From: Selenomonas sp. AB3002
GTDB lineage: Bacteria; Bacillota; Negativicutes; Selenomonadales; Selenomonadaceae
Length of the DNA stretch: 64,000 nucleotides
Assembly (NCBI RefSeq): GCF_000702545.1
Contig: NZ_JNIO01000007.1
Coordinates: 1-64,000, forward strand
Reading direction: 5' to 3'
Positions 10,108 through 18,036 of the stretch are shown here, one piece after another. The number at the start of each line of letters is the position of its first letter. Within the stretch, counting starts at the first letter, position 1. The notes beneath the pieces were generated by a model. That model was not told the DNA's origin. It did no database searches and saw only the letters and a list, made by a program, of their open reading frames with translations. A program made the translations under genes and the position numbers.

Positions 10108-10159
10108 GGGGCGTGACAGACAAAGTCTCCTCCTGCAGGGAAAACTTTGCTCACGCCCC
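10108..10159 (-). terminator. Intrinsic terminator after the SpoIIE phosphatase gene
   Basis: On the minus strand GGGGCGTGA pairs with TCACGCCCC. An inner CAAAGT/ACTTTG stem and a following TTTT run complete the structure. It lies between the phosphatase stop and the adaptor gene, so it may lower read-through from the phosphatase into the exporter genes. Confidence 0.6.
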
Positions 10160-10166
10160 AAAGCAC

Positions 10167-12338
10167 TTACCTGTATTTCAGCGCCAGCATGGTGATATCA
10201 TCCGACTGCTCAGCCACTCCCACATGGCGTGCCAGGTCCTGCCCCACTGCTTCCAGCAGCGCCTGAGGTTTCACCAGGCCTGTTTTGTTCAGCAGGTCCT
10301 GCAGTCCATTTTCGCTGTAGAACGCCCTGCTTTCGCTTTGCGCTTCTGTCACGCCGTCGGTGTAGAGGAAAAGCATATCGCCAGAAGCCAGGACCTCTTC
10401 CTGCTGGACGAAAACCATTTCCTCTACGCCCCCCAGCACGCAGTTGCGCTTCACAGGCAGGAACTGGAAGCCTCTGCCAGCCCTTCCCACCAGCACTGGA
10501 TTGTGGCCTGCATTGACGTAGCTGAGGCGGCCGTCCCTGAGATCCAGCATGGCCACAAAAGCTGTGACGAACATCATAGCCTCATTGCTGGCGCAGAGTT
10601 CATCATTGGCCCGGGCAACGATCCTGGCCAGGGGTTCGCCCTTCAGTCCCTGCACCAGGCTTCGCAGCACCGTCATGGCTCTGGCCATGAACAAGGCTGC
10701 AGGCACACCCTTGCCTGACACATCGGCAATGGTGACCACCAGATGGTCGTCATCCACCAGATAATAGTCGTAGAAATCTCCGCCTACATCCCTGGCCGCC
10801 TTCATGGCCGCCTTCAGGGAGAATTCCTGGCGCTCAGGCAAAGCGCCCGGCAGCATGCTCTGCTGGATGGAGTGGGCCGTGTGCAATTCTGCCTGAGCCC
10901 TCTCCTTATCCTCTGCCGCCTGGGTGACCTTTTTCATATACTCTGTCAGATCATCTGTCATGGTGTTGAAGGAATCCGCCAGTTCCTGCAGTTCATCCCC
11001 GGTCTCCAGCTTCACCTTTTCCTGCAGGTTGCCGGCAGCTATTTCCCTGACCCCTTCCCGGAGCCTGTAGAGGGGCTCAGTGATGCGGGCAGCCATCTTG
11101 CGGGAAATGTAAATGACCAGCAGCAGCATGAGCACTGCCAGCACCGTGGCTTTCCCAGCCGAGGCGGCAAAGATGCTTCCCAGCCTTTCCCGGAAGCTTT
11201 CCATGGCTACTTCCGTATTTGCCACGATTTCTCTGGTAGGTGCCGTGACTTCCTCCCGGGCAATGAGACTGCCAAAGCTCCAGCCCGTGCTCTCCATGGG
11301 CGCGTAGGCCAGGAAGTACTCCTGGCCGTAGAGGCTCACGGAAGTGACTCCCCTGCCCCCTGCAGTCATGTGGGCGACCGCCGCAGCCAGGCTTTTATTG
11401 TCGACCTCTCTGAGATCCTGGCTGCCGCCGGCAGCCAGCAGCCCCTGAGTGAGCCCGGAAAAGATCACCCTGCCCTCCCGGTCCAGGGCAAAGTTCACCC
11501 CTGTGCGCCCGATGGCGGCATCTGCCACCTGATGATACATATCCTCGATGGAGTAGCTGATGCCAGCCACTCCTGCCAGCCCCAACTTGTCATAATATGG
11601 CATGACACAAGTGACATTGAGATAGCCATCTGCACCGATGTAGACATCCGTATAGACAGGCTTGTCCACCCCTGCCCCCAGCTTGTACCAGGAACGCTCT
11701 ACAGGGTCATATGTACTTATAAAGCTTTCCTTGTACTCCTGCGAAGGATAAATACTGCCCCCATCCGGCACGATATCCAAACAAACGAGGTACCCATGCC
11801 CGGAGCCCACGTAAAGGGAAGTGCGGTTCCTGCCATATGACTTGCTCATGGAGCGCAGCAGGTCTGCTATATTGCCAGCCAGCCCTATTTCTCCCGCCAA
11901 GCCTCCCGCCCCCTGCTTGAAGAGCTTGGGGCTGTAGTGGACGTAAGGCACCTCGGATTTGATGTCATCCTGCTCCCTGGTATTGGGCAGGCTCCGCGGG
12001 CTGTAGTTCTCCGGGTGCTGCAGGATAAGGCTCATGGTGTCCGCCAGAATTCCCACGTTCCTGGCGGTGGCAGTGAGCTCCTTGTCGATGGCCAGCGCCT
12101 TCATCTCCGCCGATTCCTTCAGGCGGCTCTTGATATTCCCCTCAGAAAACTCCTCTACCTTCTCAGAGAGCCTGGCCCCCATACTTTGCTCCTGCTCCAA
12201 CACCGAATTCTCCACATGCCAAAGGGTGTGAAGCGACAGAGCCCCTAGTCCCAAAAACGCAATCAAAGAACACACCAGAAGCATGAGGAGGACGCGCTCC
12301 CGAATATTTATTTTTCTTAGCTTCAACTTTTCCAGCAC
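10167..12338 (-). CDS. SpoIIE-family PP2C phosphatase with extracytoplasmic sensor and HAMP
   Basis: This 723-residue membrane sensor has a first membrane span at about residues 16-38 and a large extracytoplasmic Cache-like region (for example YDPVERSWYKLGAGVDKP). A second span lies near 395-415, followed by HAMP (RITEPLYRLREGVREIAAGN), a short coiled coil and a SpoIIE/RsbU phosphatase domain. The metal-binding signatures are DVGGDFYDYY, IADVSGKGVPAALF and YTDGVTEAQ. Such enzymes dephosphorylate anti-anti-sigma factors in partner-switching pathways, but no STAS or anti-sigma kinase gene is adjacent. Its position between the exporter and the ECF sigma gene suggests that it senses an envelope or external signal for this locus. 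The start is a GTG with a weak ribosome binding site. Confidence 0.88.
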   Translation of the reverse strand: MLEKLKLRKINIRERVLLMLLVCSLIAFLGLGALSLHTLWHVENSVLEQEQSMGARLSEKVEEFSEGNIKSRLKESAEMKALAIDKELTATARNVGILADTMSLILQHPENYSPRSLPNTREQDDIKSEVPYVHYSPKLFKQGAGGLAGEIGLAGNIADLLRSMSKSYGRNRTSLYVGSGHGYLVCLDIVPDGGSIYPSQEYKESFISTYDPVERSWYKLGAGVDKPVYTDVYIGADGYLNVTCVMPYYDKLGLAGVAGISYSIEDMYHQVADAAIGRTGVNFALDREGRVIFSGLTQGLLAAGGSQDLREVDNKSLAAAVAHMTAGGRGVTSVSLYGQEYFLAYAPMESTGWSFGSLIAREEVTAPTREIVANTEVAMESFRERLGSIFAASAGKATVLAVLMLLLVIYISRKMAARITEPLYRLREGVREIAAGNLQEKVKLETGDELQELADSFNTMTDDLTEYMKKVTQAAEDKERAQAELHTAHSIQQSMLPGALPERQEFSLKAAMKAARDVGGDFYDYYLVDDDHLVVTIADVSGKGVPAALFMARAMTVLRSLVQGLKGEPLARIVARANDELCASNEAMMFVTAFVAMLDLRDGRLSYVNAGHNPVLVGRAGRGFQFLPVKRNCVLGGVEEMVFVQQEEVLASGDMLFLYTDGVTEAQSESRAFYSENGLQDLLNKTGLVKPQALLEAVGQDLARHVGVAEQSDDITMLALKYR

Positions 12339-12465
12339 CTGTCCTGCCCCCTCTGCGTAATTTTTACAGAATAACTACATATTATTATTCGTCGTCCAAA
12401 GCCAGCATCCTGCCCCCAGGGGAAAAAAGCTGACTCCTGACAGCCAAAAGGCGGCTGTTGCCACA

Positions 12466-12546
12466 CTATACCTGATGCGAAATCTGCTCTGCTTTTCCCA
12501 AACACTCGGCTGATGCCCAGGCATCCGGTCCTGTGGCTGACTTCAT
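12466..12546 (-). CDS. Possible 26-residue small protein upstream of the SpoIIE gene
   Basis: A short frame begins MKSATGPDAWASAECLG and ends with TAG. A good AGGAG lies about 10 nt before its ATG. A hairpin with a T run (about 12420-12462) follows. I recognise no family. It could be a leader peptide or a small translated RNA between the sigma and phosphatase genes. Only the ribosome binding site and terminator support it. Confidence 0.3.
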   Translation of the reverse strand: MKSATGPDAWASAECLGKAEQISHQV

Positions 12547-12901
12547 GGAATTTTCACTCCTTTTGGGTGTTCCTGAAGGACATAACGCCGCCTGCATGCT
12601 GACATTCCCCCTTGGCCCAAGCTGCATCGCTATGCGACTTTAGTCCTGTTTATCGTAAATAATGTCATAACAAGCCAGTCAGGACATCGTGGCTGCGGGA
12701 AAAGCGACAGCGATGTTGGAGCCGGGACAGGTTATATGGAGGTCGGAAATAGTGCCGGATGTGTTGTTAATGAGGTTGATTATATCACTCATTTGTAATA
12801 AATACCAGGCAGGACGCATATAATGTGATAAGCCGGTATAAGGTTTGCAATAAAAATCTCCCTGCCGCAAAATCTGCAGCAGGGCGGTAATGTCAGTTGA
12901 T

Positions 12902-13111
12902 TCAAGCTGCCTTGGCGGCCTCGTCCACCTGGAACTCCACGCCTTCGGTGAGTACAGGTTCATTATGGGTAGCCTTGAGACGGAAGTAAGATAGTGCTTC
13001 TTGCCATTCAGCAGGATAGTAGAGCCGAAGATATAGTAATCCGGATAAGACTCATCCAGATACATGGGTATCACATGACCGCACAGCCGGGGCCACTCAC
13101 CCTGGAATTCA
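12902..13111 (-). pseudogene. Degenerate gene fragment downstream of the ECF sigma gene
   Basis: Frame segments read FYDEFQGEWPRLCGHVIPMY...DYYIFGSTILLNGKKHY. After a frame change near 12987 they continue RLKATHNEPVLTEGVEFQVD to a TGA at 12902-12904. There is no independent start codon with a ribosome binding site: the frame runs up into the end of the sigma gene. I do not recognise the family. The acidic C-terminus and interrupted frame suggest a decayed coding sequence. The region from 12547 to 12900 otherwise shows no gene. Confidence 0.4.
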
Positions 13112-13684
13112 TCATAGAAGACGCCTTTCTCCCAGTATCTTCTTCAGCTGTCCCATGGCCCTATGGAGCACCACGCCTACATTTGAGGGGGTCATATCCA
13201 TGGTCTCAGCTATTTCCTTGTTGGACATCTCCCCCCAGAACTTCAGGTGGATGATATGCTGTTCTCGTTCGGAGAGCTTGTCCAAGGCCAGCAGCAGCTC
13301 GCTCCTGCCCTCCTTTTCCAAAAGGTGCCCCTCAGGCCTGTCCTTTTCCTCCACCGCGGGAGAGAATACATCATCCCACTCCACATTCTGCCTGTGGCTC
13401 TGCCAGCGGTAATAGTCAGTCAGGGTCCGCATGGCAATGCGGGAGAGCCAAGTGGCAAAGGAAGCCTTTTCCGGGTCAAAGGAGCCCAGGCTCTGGGTCA
13501 TCTTCATGAAGGTGTCGCCCACAATATCGTCAGCTACAGCACTGTTCTTCACTCTGACATAGATAACATTGTAAATGATGGGAAAGAAATGGTCATAAAG
13601 CTCGTCGAAGGCAGCCTCGTCATACAGAGCCTCCTTAGCCAAGTTATTCCATCGGCTTGCCGGTACCAATCCAATAGTTTCCAT
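13112..13684 (-). CDS. ECF-type RNA polymerase sigma factor (sigma-70 family)
   Basis: This 190-residue protein has region 2 (FDELYDHFFPIIYNVIYVRV...ADDIVGDTFMKM...FATWLSRIAMRTLTDYYR) and region 4.2 (LSEREQHIIHLKFWGEMS...NKEIAETMDMTPSNVGVVLHRA), with no region 1 or 3. The linker is acidic. No anti-sigma factor is recognisable nearby. It is divergent from the small leader-peptide gene at 13792. The shared intergenic region carries one copy of a promoter motif that also precedes the other leader-peptide genes, so it is the obvious candidate for the factor that reads that motif. The match to ECF structure is seen. The regulon is inferred. Confidence 0.9.
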   Translation of the reverse strand: METIGLVPASRWNNLAKEALYDEAAFDELYDHFFPIIYNVIYVRVKNSAVADDIVGDTFMKMTQSLGSFDPEKASFATWLSRIAMRTLTDYYRWQSHRQNVEWDDVFSPAVEEKDRPEGHLLEKEGRSELLLALDKLSEREQHIIHLKFWGEMSNKEIAETMDMTPSNVGVVLHRAMGQLKKILGERRLL

Positions 13685-13716
13685 AATAAATTTTCCTTCC
13701 AGATTCTCATTTTCTT

Positions 13717-13749
13717 GTAATATCCGGGATTTACAATCGTATGTATAAG
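13717..13749 (+). promoter_or_regulatory. Candidate ECF promoter: GTAAT-N16-CGTATGTATAAG
   Basis: The -35-like GTAAT (13717-13721) and -10-like CGTATGTATAAG (13738-13749) are separated by exactly 16 bp. They lie 43 nt before the ATG of the 73-residue leader-peptide gene. The same layout with the same spacer precedes three other leader-peptide genes. An inverted repeat (TTGTAA...TTACAA) also spans the element. Confidence 0.65.
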
Positions 13750-13791
13750 CGATAAGATAATTATACCTATTAATATAAAGGAGAAATCAAC

Positions 13792-14013
13792 ATGAGTATT
13801 GAGCGAGAATACAGAGACTTAGATTTTTCCCGATTCAGCAAAATAAAAGAAAGCCTCCGTACCAAGCTGCACGATATCCGCTGCCAGGCTCCCACACACA
13901 GGGACAGCAGGAAACTTTCCCTGGAAGACCTTGATTACGTAGCTGCCGCCGGCACGCCTATGCCGCCCCGGGACAGGGATTCTCTGACGGAAAAGCCTGA
14001 AATCAAAGTCTGA
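13792..14013 (+). CDS. Small leader-peptide-like protein (73 aa) divergent from the ECF sigma gene
   Basis: The start is supported by AAGGAG 8 nt upstream. Residues 41-54 read KLSLEDLDYVAAAG, resembling the end of a Gly-Gly-type export leader (L-x-x-x-ELD-x-VAGG in the other proteins of this window), with AG instead of GG. Cleavage there would release a 19-residue proline- and charge-rich peptide, TPMPPRDRDSLTEKPEIKV. The leader is unusually long (54 residues). There is no modification enzyme nearby. Its position beside the sigma gene and near a C39 exporter suggests a secreted signal or effector. It could instead be a regulator of the sigma factor. Confidence 0.65.
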   Translation: MSIEREYRDLDFSRFSKIKESLRTKLHDIRCQAPTHRDSRKLSLEDLDYVAAAGTPMPPRDRDSLTEKPEIKV

Positions 14014-14037
14014 CACTATATGTATATTCGCCATAAA

Positions 14038-14072
14038 AGCAAAAAATCCCCCCAAAACGGGGGGATTTTGCT
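14038..14072. terminator. Bidirectional intrinsic terminator
   Basis: A near-perfect hairpin (AAAATCCCCCC and GGGGGGATTTT around AAAAC) has A and T runs on both sides. It separates the convergent leader-peptide gene and the M23 peptidase gene. Confidence 0.85.
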
Positions 14073-14076
14073 TTTA

Positions 14077-15006
14077 TCAGAGATATGTTGCCGGGTTCAC
14101 CACCTGGCCGTTCACATGCACCTCATAGTGGCAATGCGGGCCCGTGGAGAAGCCCGTGCTGCCCATGTAGGCGATGATCTGGCCGCGCTTCACATGCTGG
14201 CCGGCGGTGACCACCACCTGGGAGGCATGGCCGTAGCGGGTCATGAGGCCGTTGCCGTGGTCGATGTCCACCATGTTGCCGTAGCCGCCGGAGTTCCAGC
14301 CGGCCACTTCTACCACGCCATCAGCGGTGGCTACAATGGGGGTGCCCATGTCGTTGGCGATGTCGATGCCCGGGTGGAAGTCAGAGCCGCCCCAGCGCAG
14401 GCCGTAGGGTGAGCTCACATCACCCTTGCAGGGCCAGATGGAAGGCACAGTGATGGACTGGATGGTAAAGCCACCTGCCACCACTGTGCCCATGGCCTCC
14501 TGACGGGCCTTGATTTCCTTCTGCAGGGACTGCAGGGATTCCTTCCGCACAGCGATTTTGCGCTCCACCTGGGAAAGAGCCTCTCGCACATTGCCTAAAT
14601 CCGGCTCTGTATAAGGGCCGCCCTGGCCATCGTGGGTGCCATCCCCGCCGCTGCCCTCATCACTGGCAGGTGCCATGCCGGACTGGCGGCGCAGGTCTGC
14701 CTCCAGGGAAGTAAGCTGATCCATCTCATCCTGCAGGGCATTGGCCTTTTTGGAGAGCTGCAGCAGCTGTTCCTGCTGGATGCTGTTCACAGAACGCAGG
14801 TCATTTATCTCTGCCGAGCCGCTTTTGGCCGTGAAGCTGGCGTAGACCGCAAAACTCAGGGCTCCCACAAAGAGCAATCCCAACACCGCCAGAGAGCCCA
14901 AACCGTACTTGAGCAGCGTCACAGGCAGCCTCACAGACTTGACCTTCCCCTCCCCGGAGGGGATTACTTTGATCGTATAGGAATTAGATTCCTTATTAGT
15001 GTCCAA
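14077..15006 (-). CDS. M23 family metallopeptidase with membrane anchor and coiled coil
   Basis: This is a peptidoglycan endopeptidase or regulator of the LytM type. I place the start at a TTG (15004-15006) because GGAGG lies 9 nt upstream; a longer frame begins at 15042. The N-terminal cytoplasmic stretch is followed by one span (LGSLAVLGLLFVGALSFAVY), a coiled coil (about residues 65-165) and the peptidase domain. Zn ligands are visible in DFHPGIDIAND and GPHCHYEVH, so the enzyme looks active. It is downstream of DUF4446 and parB on the same strand and may be cotranscribed with them. Confidence 0.88.
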   Translation of the reverse strand: MDTNKESNSYTIKVIPSGEGKVKSVRLPVTLLKYGLGSLAVLGLLFVGALSFAVYASFTAKSGSAEINDLRSVNSIQQEQLLQLSKKANALQDEMDQLTSLEADLRRQSGMAPASDEGSGGDGTHDGQGGPYTEPDLGNVREALSQVERKIAVRKESLQSLQKEIKARQEAMGTVVAGGFTIQSITVPSIWPCKGDVSSPYGLRWGGSDFHPGIDIANDMGTPIVATADGVVEVAGWNSGGYGNMVDIDHGNGLMTRYGHASQVVVTAGQHVKRGQIIAYMGSTGFSTGPHCHYEVHVNGQVVNPATYL

Positions 15007-15070
15007 GGAAACAAACCTCCATAGTGCAACTTTCAAAACCAAGCAGCCTTCCCCAGAGGGGAAGTCTTTT

Positions 15071-15577
15071 TCATGCGTGTGCCATGGCCTCCCGCAGAGC
15101 CTGCTGTTCTTCTTCCGTCAGCTTGTAGCTGGAGCTGCCGTTCTCGATGGGTTTGGCGTAAGCCTGGGAACCCTCCCGGCCAAACACGCTGGAGAGGATC
15201 ACACCGTTATTGTGGGCATCCAGCATGGCTACGGCGTAACTGAGGTCGCCTCCCATATCCTCGAAGGCACGATAGCGCACCATGCCCACCCGGGTCAGAG
15301 CCTGCTGCAGGAGGTTGTCCAGCTTCTGGTTTTCCACCTCCAAAGCCGTGTTCTGCTCCTTCACCCGCTGCACTTCGTCGATATGGCCGATGAGCATGCG
15401 TTCCAGATTGCCGCTCTCCACACCTGTCATCATCTTCTTATAACGCTTCTTCATGCGGCGCAGGTCGAAGTACAGGTTCAAGATGACCACATACATGAGA
15501 ATTACCAGTATCCCCAGCCCTGCCACAATGAACATGAGATTATTTAGCACAAAGTTGCTTATTACCTGAATATCCAT
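15071..15577 (-). CDS. DUF4446 family membrane protein
   Basis: This 168-residue protein has one N-terminal span (NNLMFIVAGLGILVILMYVV), a basic coiled-coil stretch (RRMKKRYKKMM, then a Leu/Gln heptad region) and the conserved C-terminal core RVGMVRYRAFEDMGGDLSYA...LLDAHNNGVILSS-like. DUF4446 genes commonly sit next to parB in Firmicutes, as here. The function is not known. A small hairpin (about 15050-15066) follows the stop. Confidence 0.88.
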   Translation of the reverse strand: MDIQVISNFVLNNLMFIVAGLGILVILMYVVILNLYFDLRRMKKRYKKMMTGVESGNLERMLIGHIDEVQRVKEQNTALEVENQKLDNLLQQALTRVGMVRYRAFEDMGGDLSYAVAMLDAHNNGVILSSVFGREGSQAYAKPIENGSSSYKLTEEEQQALREAMAHA

Positions 15578-15639
15578 CGAAACTTACTTCTCTCTCTTTC
15601 TCTCATTTTAGCCTTCCCTTAGGAAAAGTCTCCCCTTCC

Positions 15640-16629
15640 TTACACAGTGAATCTTCCCGTCTGGGAGAACTGCCGGAGCTTCTCGATCTTGTCCTGATTG
15701 CTGGCTGCCCTGTGCTGCCCGATCAGGCCCAGGATGCGCTCCAGATCCTCTTCCGAGTAGAATTCTATTTCCACCTTGCTCTTTTTCCTGCCAGTCTTGA
15801 TCTGCACCTGGGTGCCCAACAAGGTCTTCAGCTTTTCTGCCGCCTCCTGGAGGAAGATGTCCGGCTCAGGCTTTGCTGGCTTTGATTCAGCTTCCTCCTG
15901 AATCTCTCCGGGCTCTTCTGCCAGCCTTTTCGCCAGTTCCTCGCACTGGCGGGCCGAAAGCTCGTGCTCCTGGATGTAGTCTGCAGCCTTCATCTGCAGC
16001 TCCTGGTCGCCAATGGCCAGCAGGGGCCTGGCCTGTCCGGCAGTGAGCACGCCGCTCATGAGGAGTGCCTGGACCTCACCGGGCAGATTCAGCAGGCGCA
16101 TGGTGTTGGCGATATGAGAGCGGCTGCGGCCCAGACGGGAGGAAAGTTCCTCCTGCTTCAGCCCGAAATCCTTGATGAGCCGCTGATAGGCCCTGGCCTC
16201 TTCCATGACAGAAAGGTCTTCCCGCTGCAGGTTCTCAATCAGGGCTATCTCACTGACCTCGGCGTCGCCGAACTCCCGCACCAGGGCGGGAATTTTCTCA
16301 AGGCCTGCCGCCTTGGCTGCCCGCAGGCGGCGCTCCCCGGCAATCAACTCATAGCCTGCATCCGGCAGCTTCCTCAAGAGCACTGGCTGCAGGACGCCGT
16401 AGCGGTTCACAGACTCAGTAAGCTCGGAGAGAGCCGCCTCATCAAATTCCTCGCGGGGCTGATAGCGGTTGGGAACAATCTCCTCCACGGCTATTTCCTG
16501 CACCTTGTCACGCACATTCTCCGGGGCAGGAGCTGTCACGCCGGTATTGCCGAACAGGGCGCCAAGGCCCTGGCCGCCCATGGCCTTCATGCTGGTACCC
16601 AAACCACCTTTAGGCTTGCTGCTTGTCAC
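15640..16629 (-). CDS. parB: Chromosome partitioning protein ParB
   Basis: ParB binds parS and, as a CTP-dependent clamp, spreads on origin-proximal DNA. The preferred start is a GTG (16627-16629) with AAGGAGGT 8 nt upstream; it overlaps the parA stop by about 20 nt. The ~329-residue protein shows the nuclease/CTPase-like N-domain motifs (PNRYQPREEFDEAALSELTE, LIAGERRLRAAKAAG, LIENLQREDLSVMEEA), a helix-turn-helix (KQEELSSRLGRSRSHIANTM) and a C-terminal dimerisation domain. Its cognate sites are unusually abundant in this window. Confidence 0.96.
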   Translation of the reverse strand: MTSSKPKGGLGTSMKAMGGQGLGALFGNTGVTAPAPENVRDKVQEIAVEEIVPNRYQPREEFDEAALSELTESVNRYGVLQPVLLRKLPDAGYELIAGERRLRAAKAAGLEKIPALVREFGDAEVSEIALIENLQREDLSVMEEARAYQRLIKDFGLKQEELSSRLGRSRSHIANTMRLLNLPGEVQALLMSGVLTAGQARPLLAIGDQELQMKAADYIQEHELSARQCEELAKRLAEEPGEIQEEAESKPAKPEPDIFLQEAAEKLKTLLGTQVQIKTGRKKSKVEIEFYSEEDLERILGLIGQHRAASNQDKIEKLRQFSQTGRFTV

Positions 16630-17380
16630 GGGCAATGACCTCCTTTGCCAGATCCATATAGACTTCCGAACCTCTGGATTTCTTGTCGTAGGCGATAATG
16701 GGCTGCCCATAGGAGGGAGCCTCAGACAGTCTCACCGTACGGGGAATGATGGTCTTATACATCTTGTCCCCGAAGTTCTCCCTGACCTCTGCCACCACCT
16801 GCTCCGAAAGGCGGGTGCGGGAATCGTACATGGTCATGAGCACGCCCTCTACCTCCAGATTGGCGTTGAGGTTGTTCTTCACCAGTCCGATGGTATTCAG
16901 CAGCTGCACCACACCCTCCAGGGCGTAGAACTCGCACTGGATAGGCATCAGCACAGAGTCAGCCGCCGCCAGTGCATTCAGGGTCAGAAGCCCCAAGGAG
17001 GGAGGGCAGTCCAGGATGATGTAGTCATAATCATCCCGCACTGCATCCAGTGCCTTTTTCAAGCGTGTTTCACGTGAAATAGCCGCTACCAGCTCCACCT
17101 CTGCCCCTGCCAGATTGATATTGGCAGGCAGCACATCAACCTTGAACTCCGTCTGCACCAGAGCATCCTTCGCATCCACCCCGCCCATAAGTACATGGTA
17201 GATGGTTTTCTCCAAGGCAGATTTATCTATGCCCAGACCGCTGGAAGCATTCCCCTGAGGGTCGCAGTCCACCAGCATGGTCTTCTTTTTCTTAGCCGCC
17301 AAACAAGCCGCCAGATCAACCGCCGTGGTAGTCTTGCCCACGCCGCCTTTCTGATTGGCTATCGCGATAATCTTGGCCAC
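16610..17380 (-). CDS. parA: Chromosome partitioning ATPase ParA (Soj)
   Basis: This Walker-type ATPase has the deviant Walker A KGGVGKTT close to its N-terminus, DCDPQGNASSG and the Walker B-like YDYIILDCPPSLG. There is no N-terminal DNA-binding extension, so it is the chromosomal Soj type. The start is probably the GTG at 17378-17380, with an AAGGG-like site before it; a GTG at 17389 is also in frame. It forms an operon with parB (overlapping ends). The neighbourhood lacks the usual rsmG/mnmG genes, so parAB seems to have moved from its common context. Confidence 0.95.
   Translation of the reverse strand: MAKIIAIANQKGGVGKTTTAVDLAACLAAKKKKTMLVDCDPQGNASSGLGIDKSALEKTIYHVLMGGVDAKDALVQTEFKVDVLPANINLAGAEVELVAAISRETRLKKALDAVRDDYDYIILDCPPSLGLLTLNALAAADSVLMPIQCEFYALEGVVQLLNTIGLVKNNLNANLEVEGVLMTMYDSRTRLSEQVVAEVRENFGDKMYKTIIPRTVRLSEAPSYGQPIIAYDKKSRGSEVYMDLAKEVIARDKQQA
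17066..17081. other. parS-like site inside parA (one mismatch)
   Basis: The site reads TGTTTCACGTGAAATA, 15 of 16 positions of the palindrome found elsewhere in the window. It lies in the parA coding sequence. Intragenic parS near parAB is known in other bacteria. Confidence 0.7.
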
Positions 17381-17453
17381 AGCCGTCACCCTTTCTCAAA
17401 AACTATCCTATATTATACAGCGGAAAATGAATTTTTCCTAGAAAAAAATGGAA

Positions 17454-17469
17454 TGTTTCACGTGAAACA
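17454..17469. other. parS site upstream of parA within a hairpin
   Basis: A perfect TGTTTCACGTGAAACA is the centre of an inverted repeat at 17446-17477 (AAATGGAA arms). It lies between the leader-peptide gene at 17512 and parA. Confidence 0.9.
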
Positions 17470-17511
17470 TTCCATTTCTTTGCAAAAAGCTTTTTGATTT
17501 TGTGTCACTGA

Positions 17512-17811
17512 TTATCTGATGACTTTAGTGCCGTTTTCCTTGTCGAAGTTTTTCCAGAACTGTTCACGGGAGATGGCATTGCCCTGCTTGTCCGTGTAGA
17601 CATTCTCATTCAACAGGCCGCCCTTGTCCTGATAGCCGGAATACCCCATGCCGTGCAGCTTGTCGCGGACAGCGGCGCAGCTTTCGTATTCCTTGTCCAG
17701 CAGGCCACGCTTATAGAGCTGTGCGCTATCAGAAATAGTTTCTATTATAGTGCCGCCTGCTACTCCGTCCAGTTCCTCAAGATTCAATTTCTTGTTCTTG
17801 TCCACAGCCAT
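17512..17811 (-). CDS. Double-glycine-leader secreted protein (99 aa)
   Basis: The start ATG (17809-17811) has a purine-rich AAAGGACGG before it; an upstream ATG gives 8 extra residues without support. The leader MAVDKNKKLNLEELDGVAGG ends in a Gly-Gly site. Cleavage would release about 79 residues, rich in Lys, Gly and Asn, containing YSGYQDKGGLLNEN and no clear hydrophobic helix. The leader matches the (E/D)LD-x-VAGG type handled by C39 exporters and resembles the two 122-residue proteins at 52.9 and 59.1 kb. The mature part is not similar to theirs. A shared promoter motif lies upstream. No modification enzyme or immunity gene is recognisable nearby. The function is unknown. Confidence 0.75.
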   Translation of the reverse strand: MAVDKNKKLNLEELDGVAGGTIIETISDSAQLYKRGLLDKEYESCAAVRDKLHGMGYSGYQDKGGLLNENVYTDKQGNAISREQFWKNFDKENGTKVIR

Positions 17812-17934
17812 GATAATCCGTCCTTTCCTTAACAATCAAGTCTTCACTTTGCTGATTCGACAAAATGATGGATTCTCCTCTTTTCCTGGTGCATCGTCTG
17901 GAATTATAGTGTGCAATGTGTTTTTCAGCTTACA

Positions 17935-17967
17935 TCTATACTTACGGCTGACTTCCGGTTTCATTAC
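17935..17967 (-). promoter_or_regulatory. Candidate ECF promoter: GTAAT-N16-CGTAAGTATAGA
   Basis: Read on the minus strand, GTAAT (17963-17967) and CGTAAGTATAGA (17935-17946) are exactly 16 bp apart. The element is about 123 bp before the leader-peptide ATG at 17811, so a long 5' untranslated region is implied. One base differs from the CGTATGTATA form of the other copies. Confidence 0.6.
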
Positions 17968-18002
17968 AATATTTTTTATCTTTTTTCCAAAAAGATAAGG
18001 GA

Positions 18003-18018
18003 TGTTTCACATGAAACA
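18003..18018. other. parS-like site (CACATG variant) in a terminator hairpin
   Basis: TGTTTCACATGAAACA differs by one base from the consensus. It is the apex of a hairpin at 17998-18023 (AGGGA/TCCCT arms), followed on the minus strand by a T-rich tail. It terminates the gene at 18037. Confidence 0.7.
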
Positions 18019-18036
18019 TCCCTGTGCACTTCCTTA

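Noticed and set aside
12323-12505. 60-residue frame upstream of the SpoIIE gene
   Set aside because: It overlaps the phosphatase start and a hairpin and has no convincing ribosome binding site.
12679-13074. Intact 131-residue gene downstream of the sigma factor
   Set aside because: The plausible protein sequence changes frame near 12987 and the start has no support, so I list it only as a degenerate fragment.
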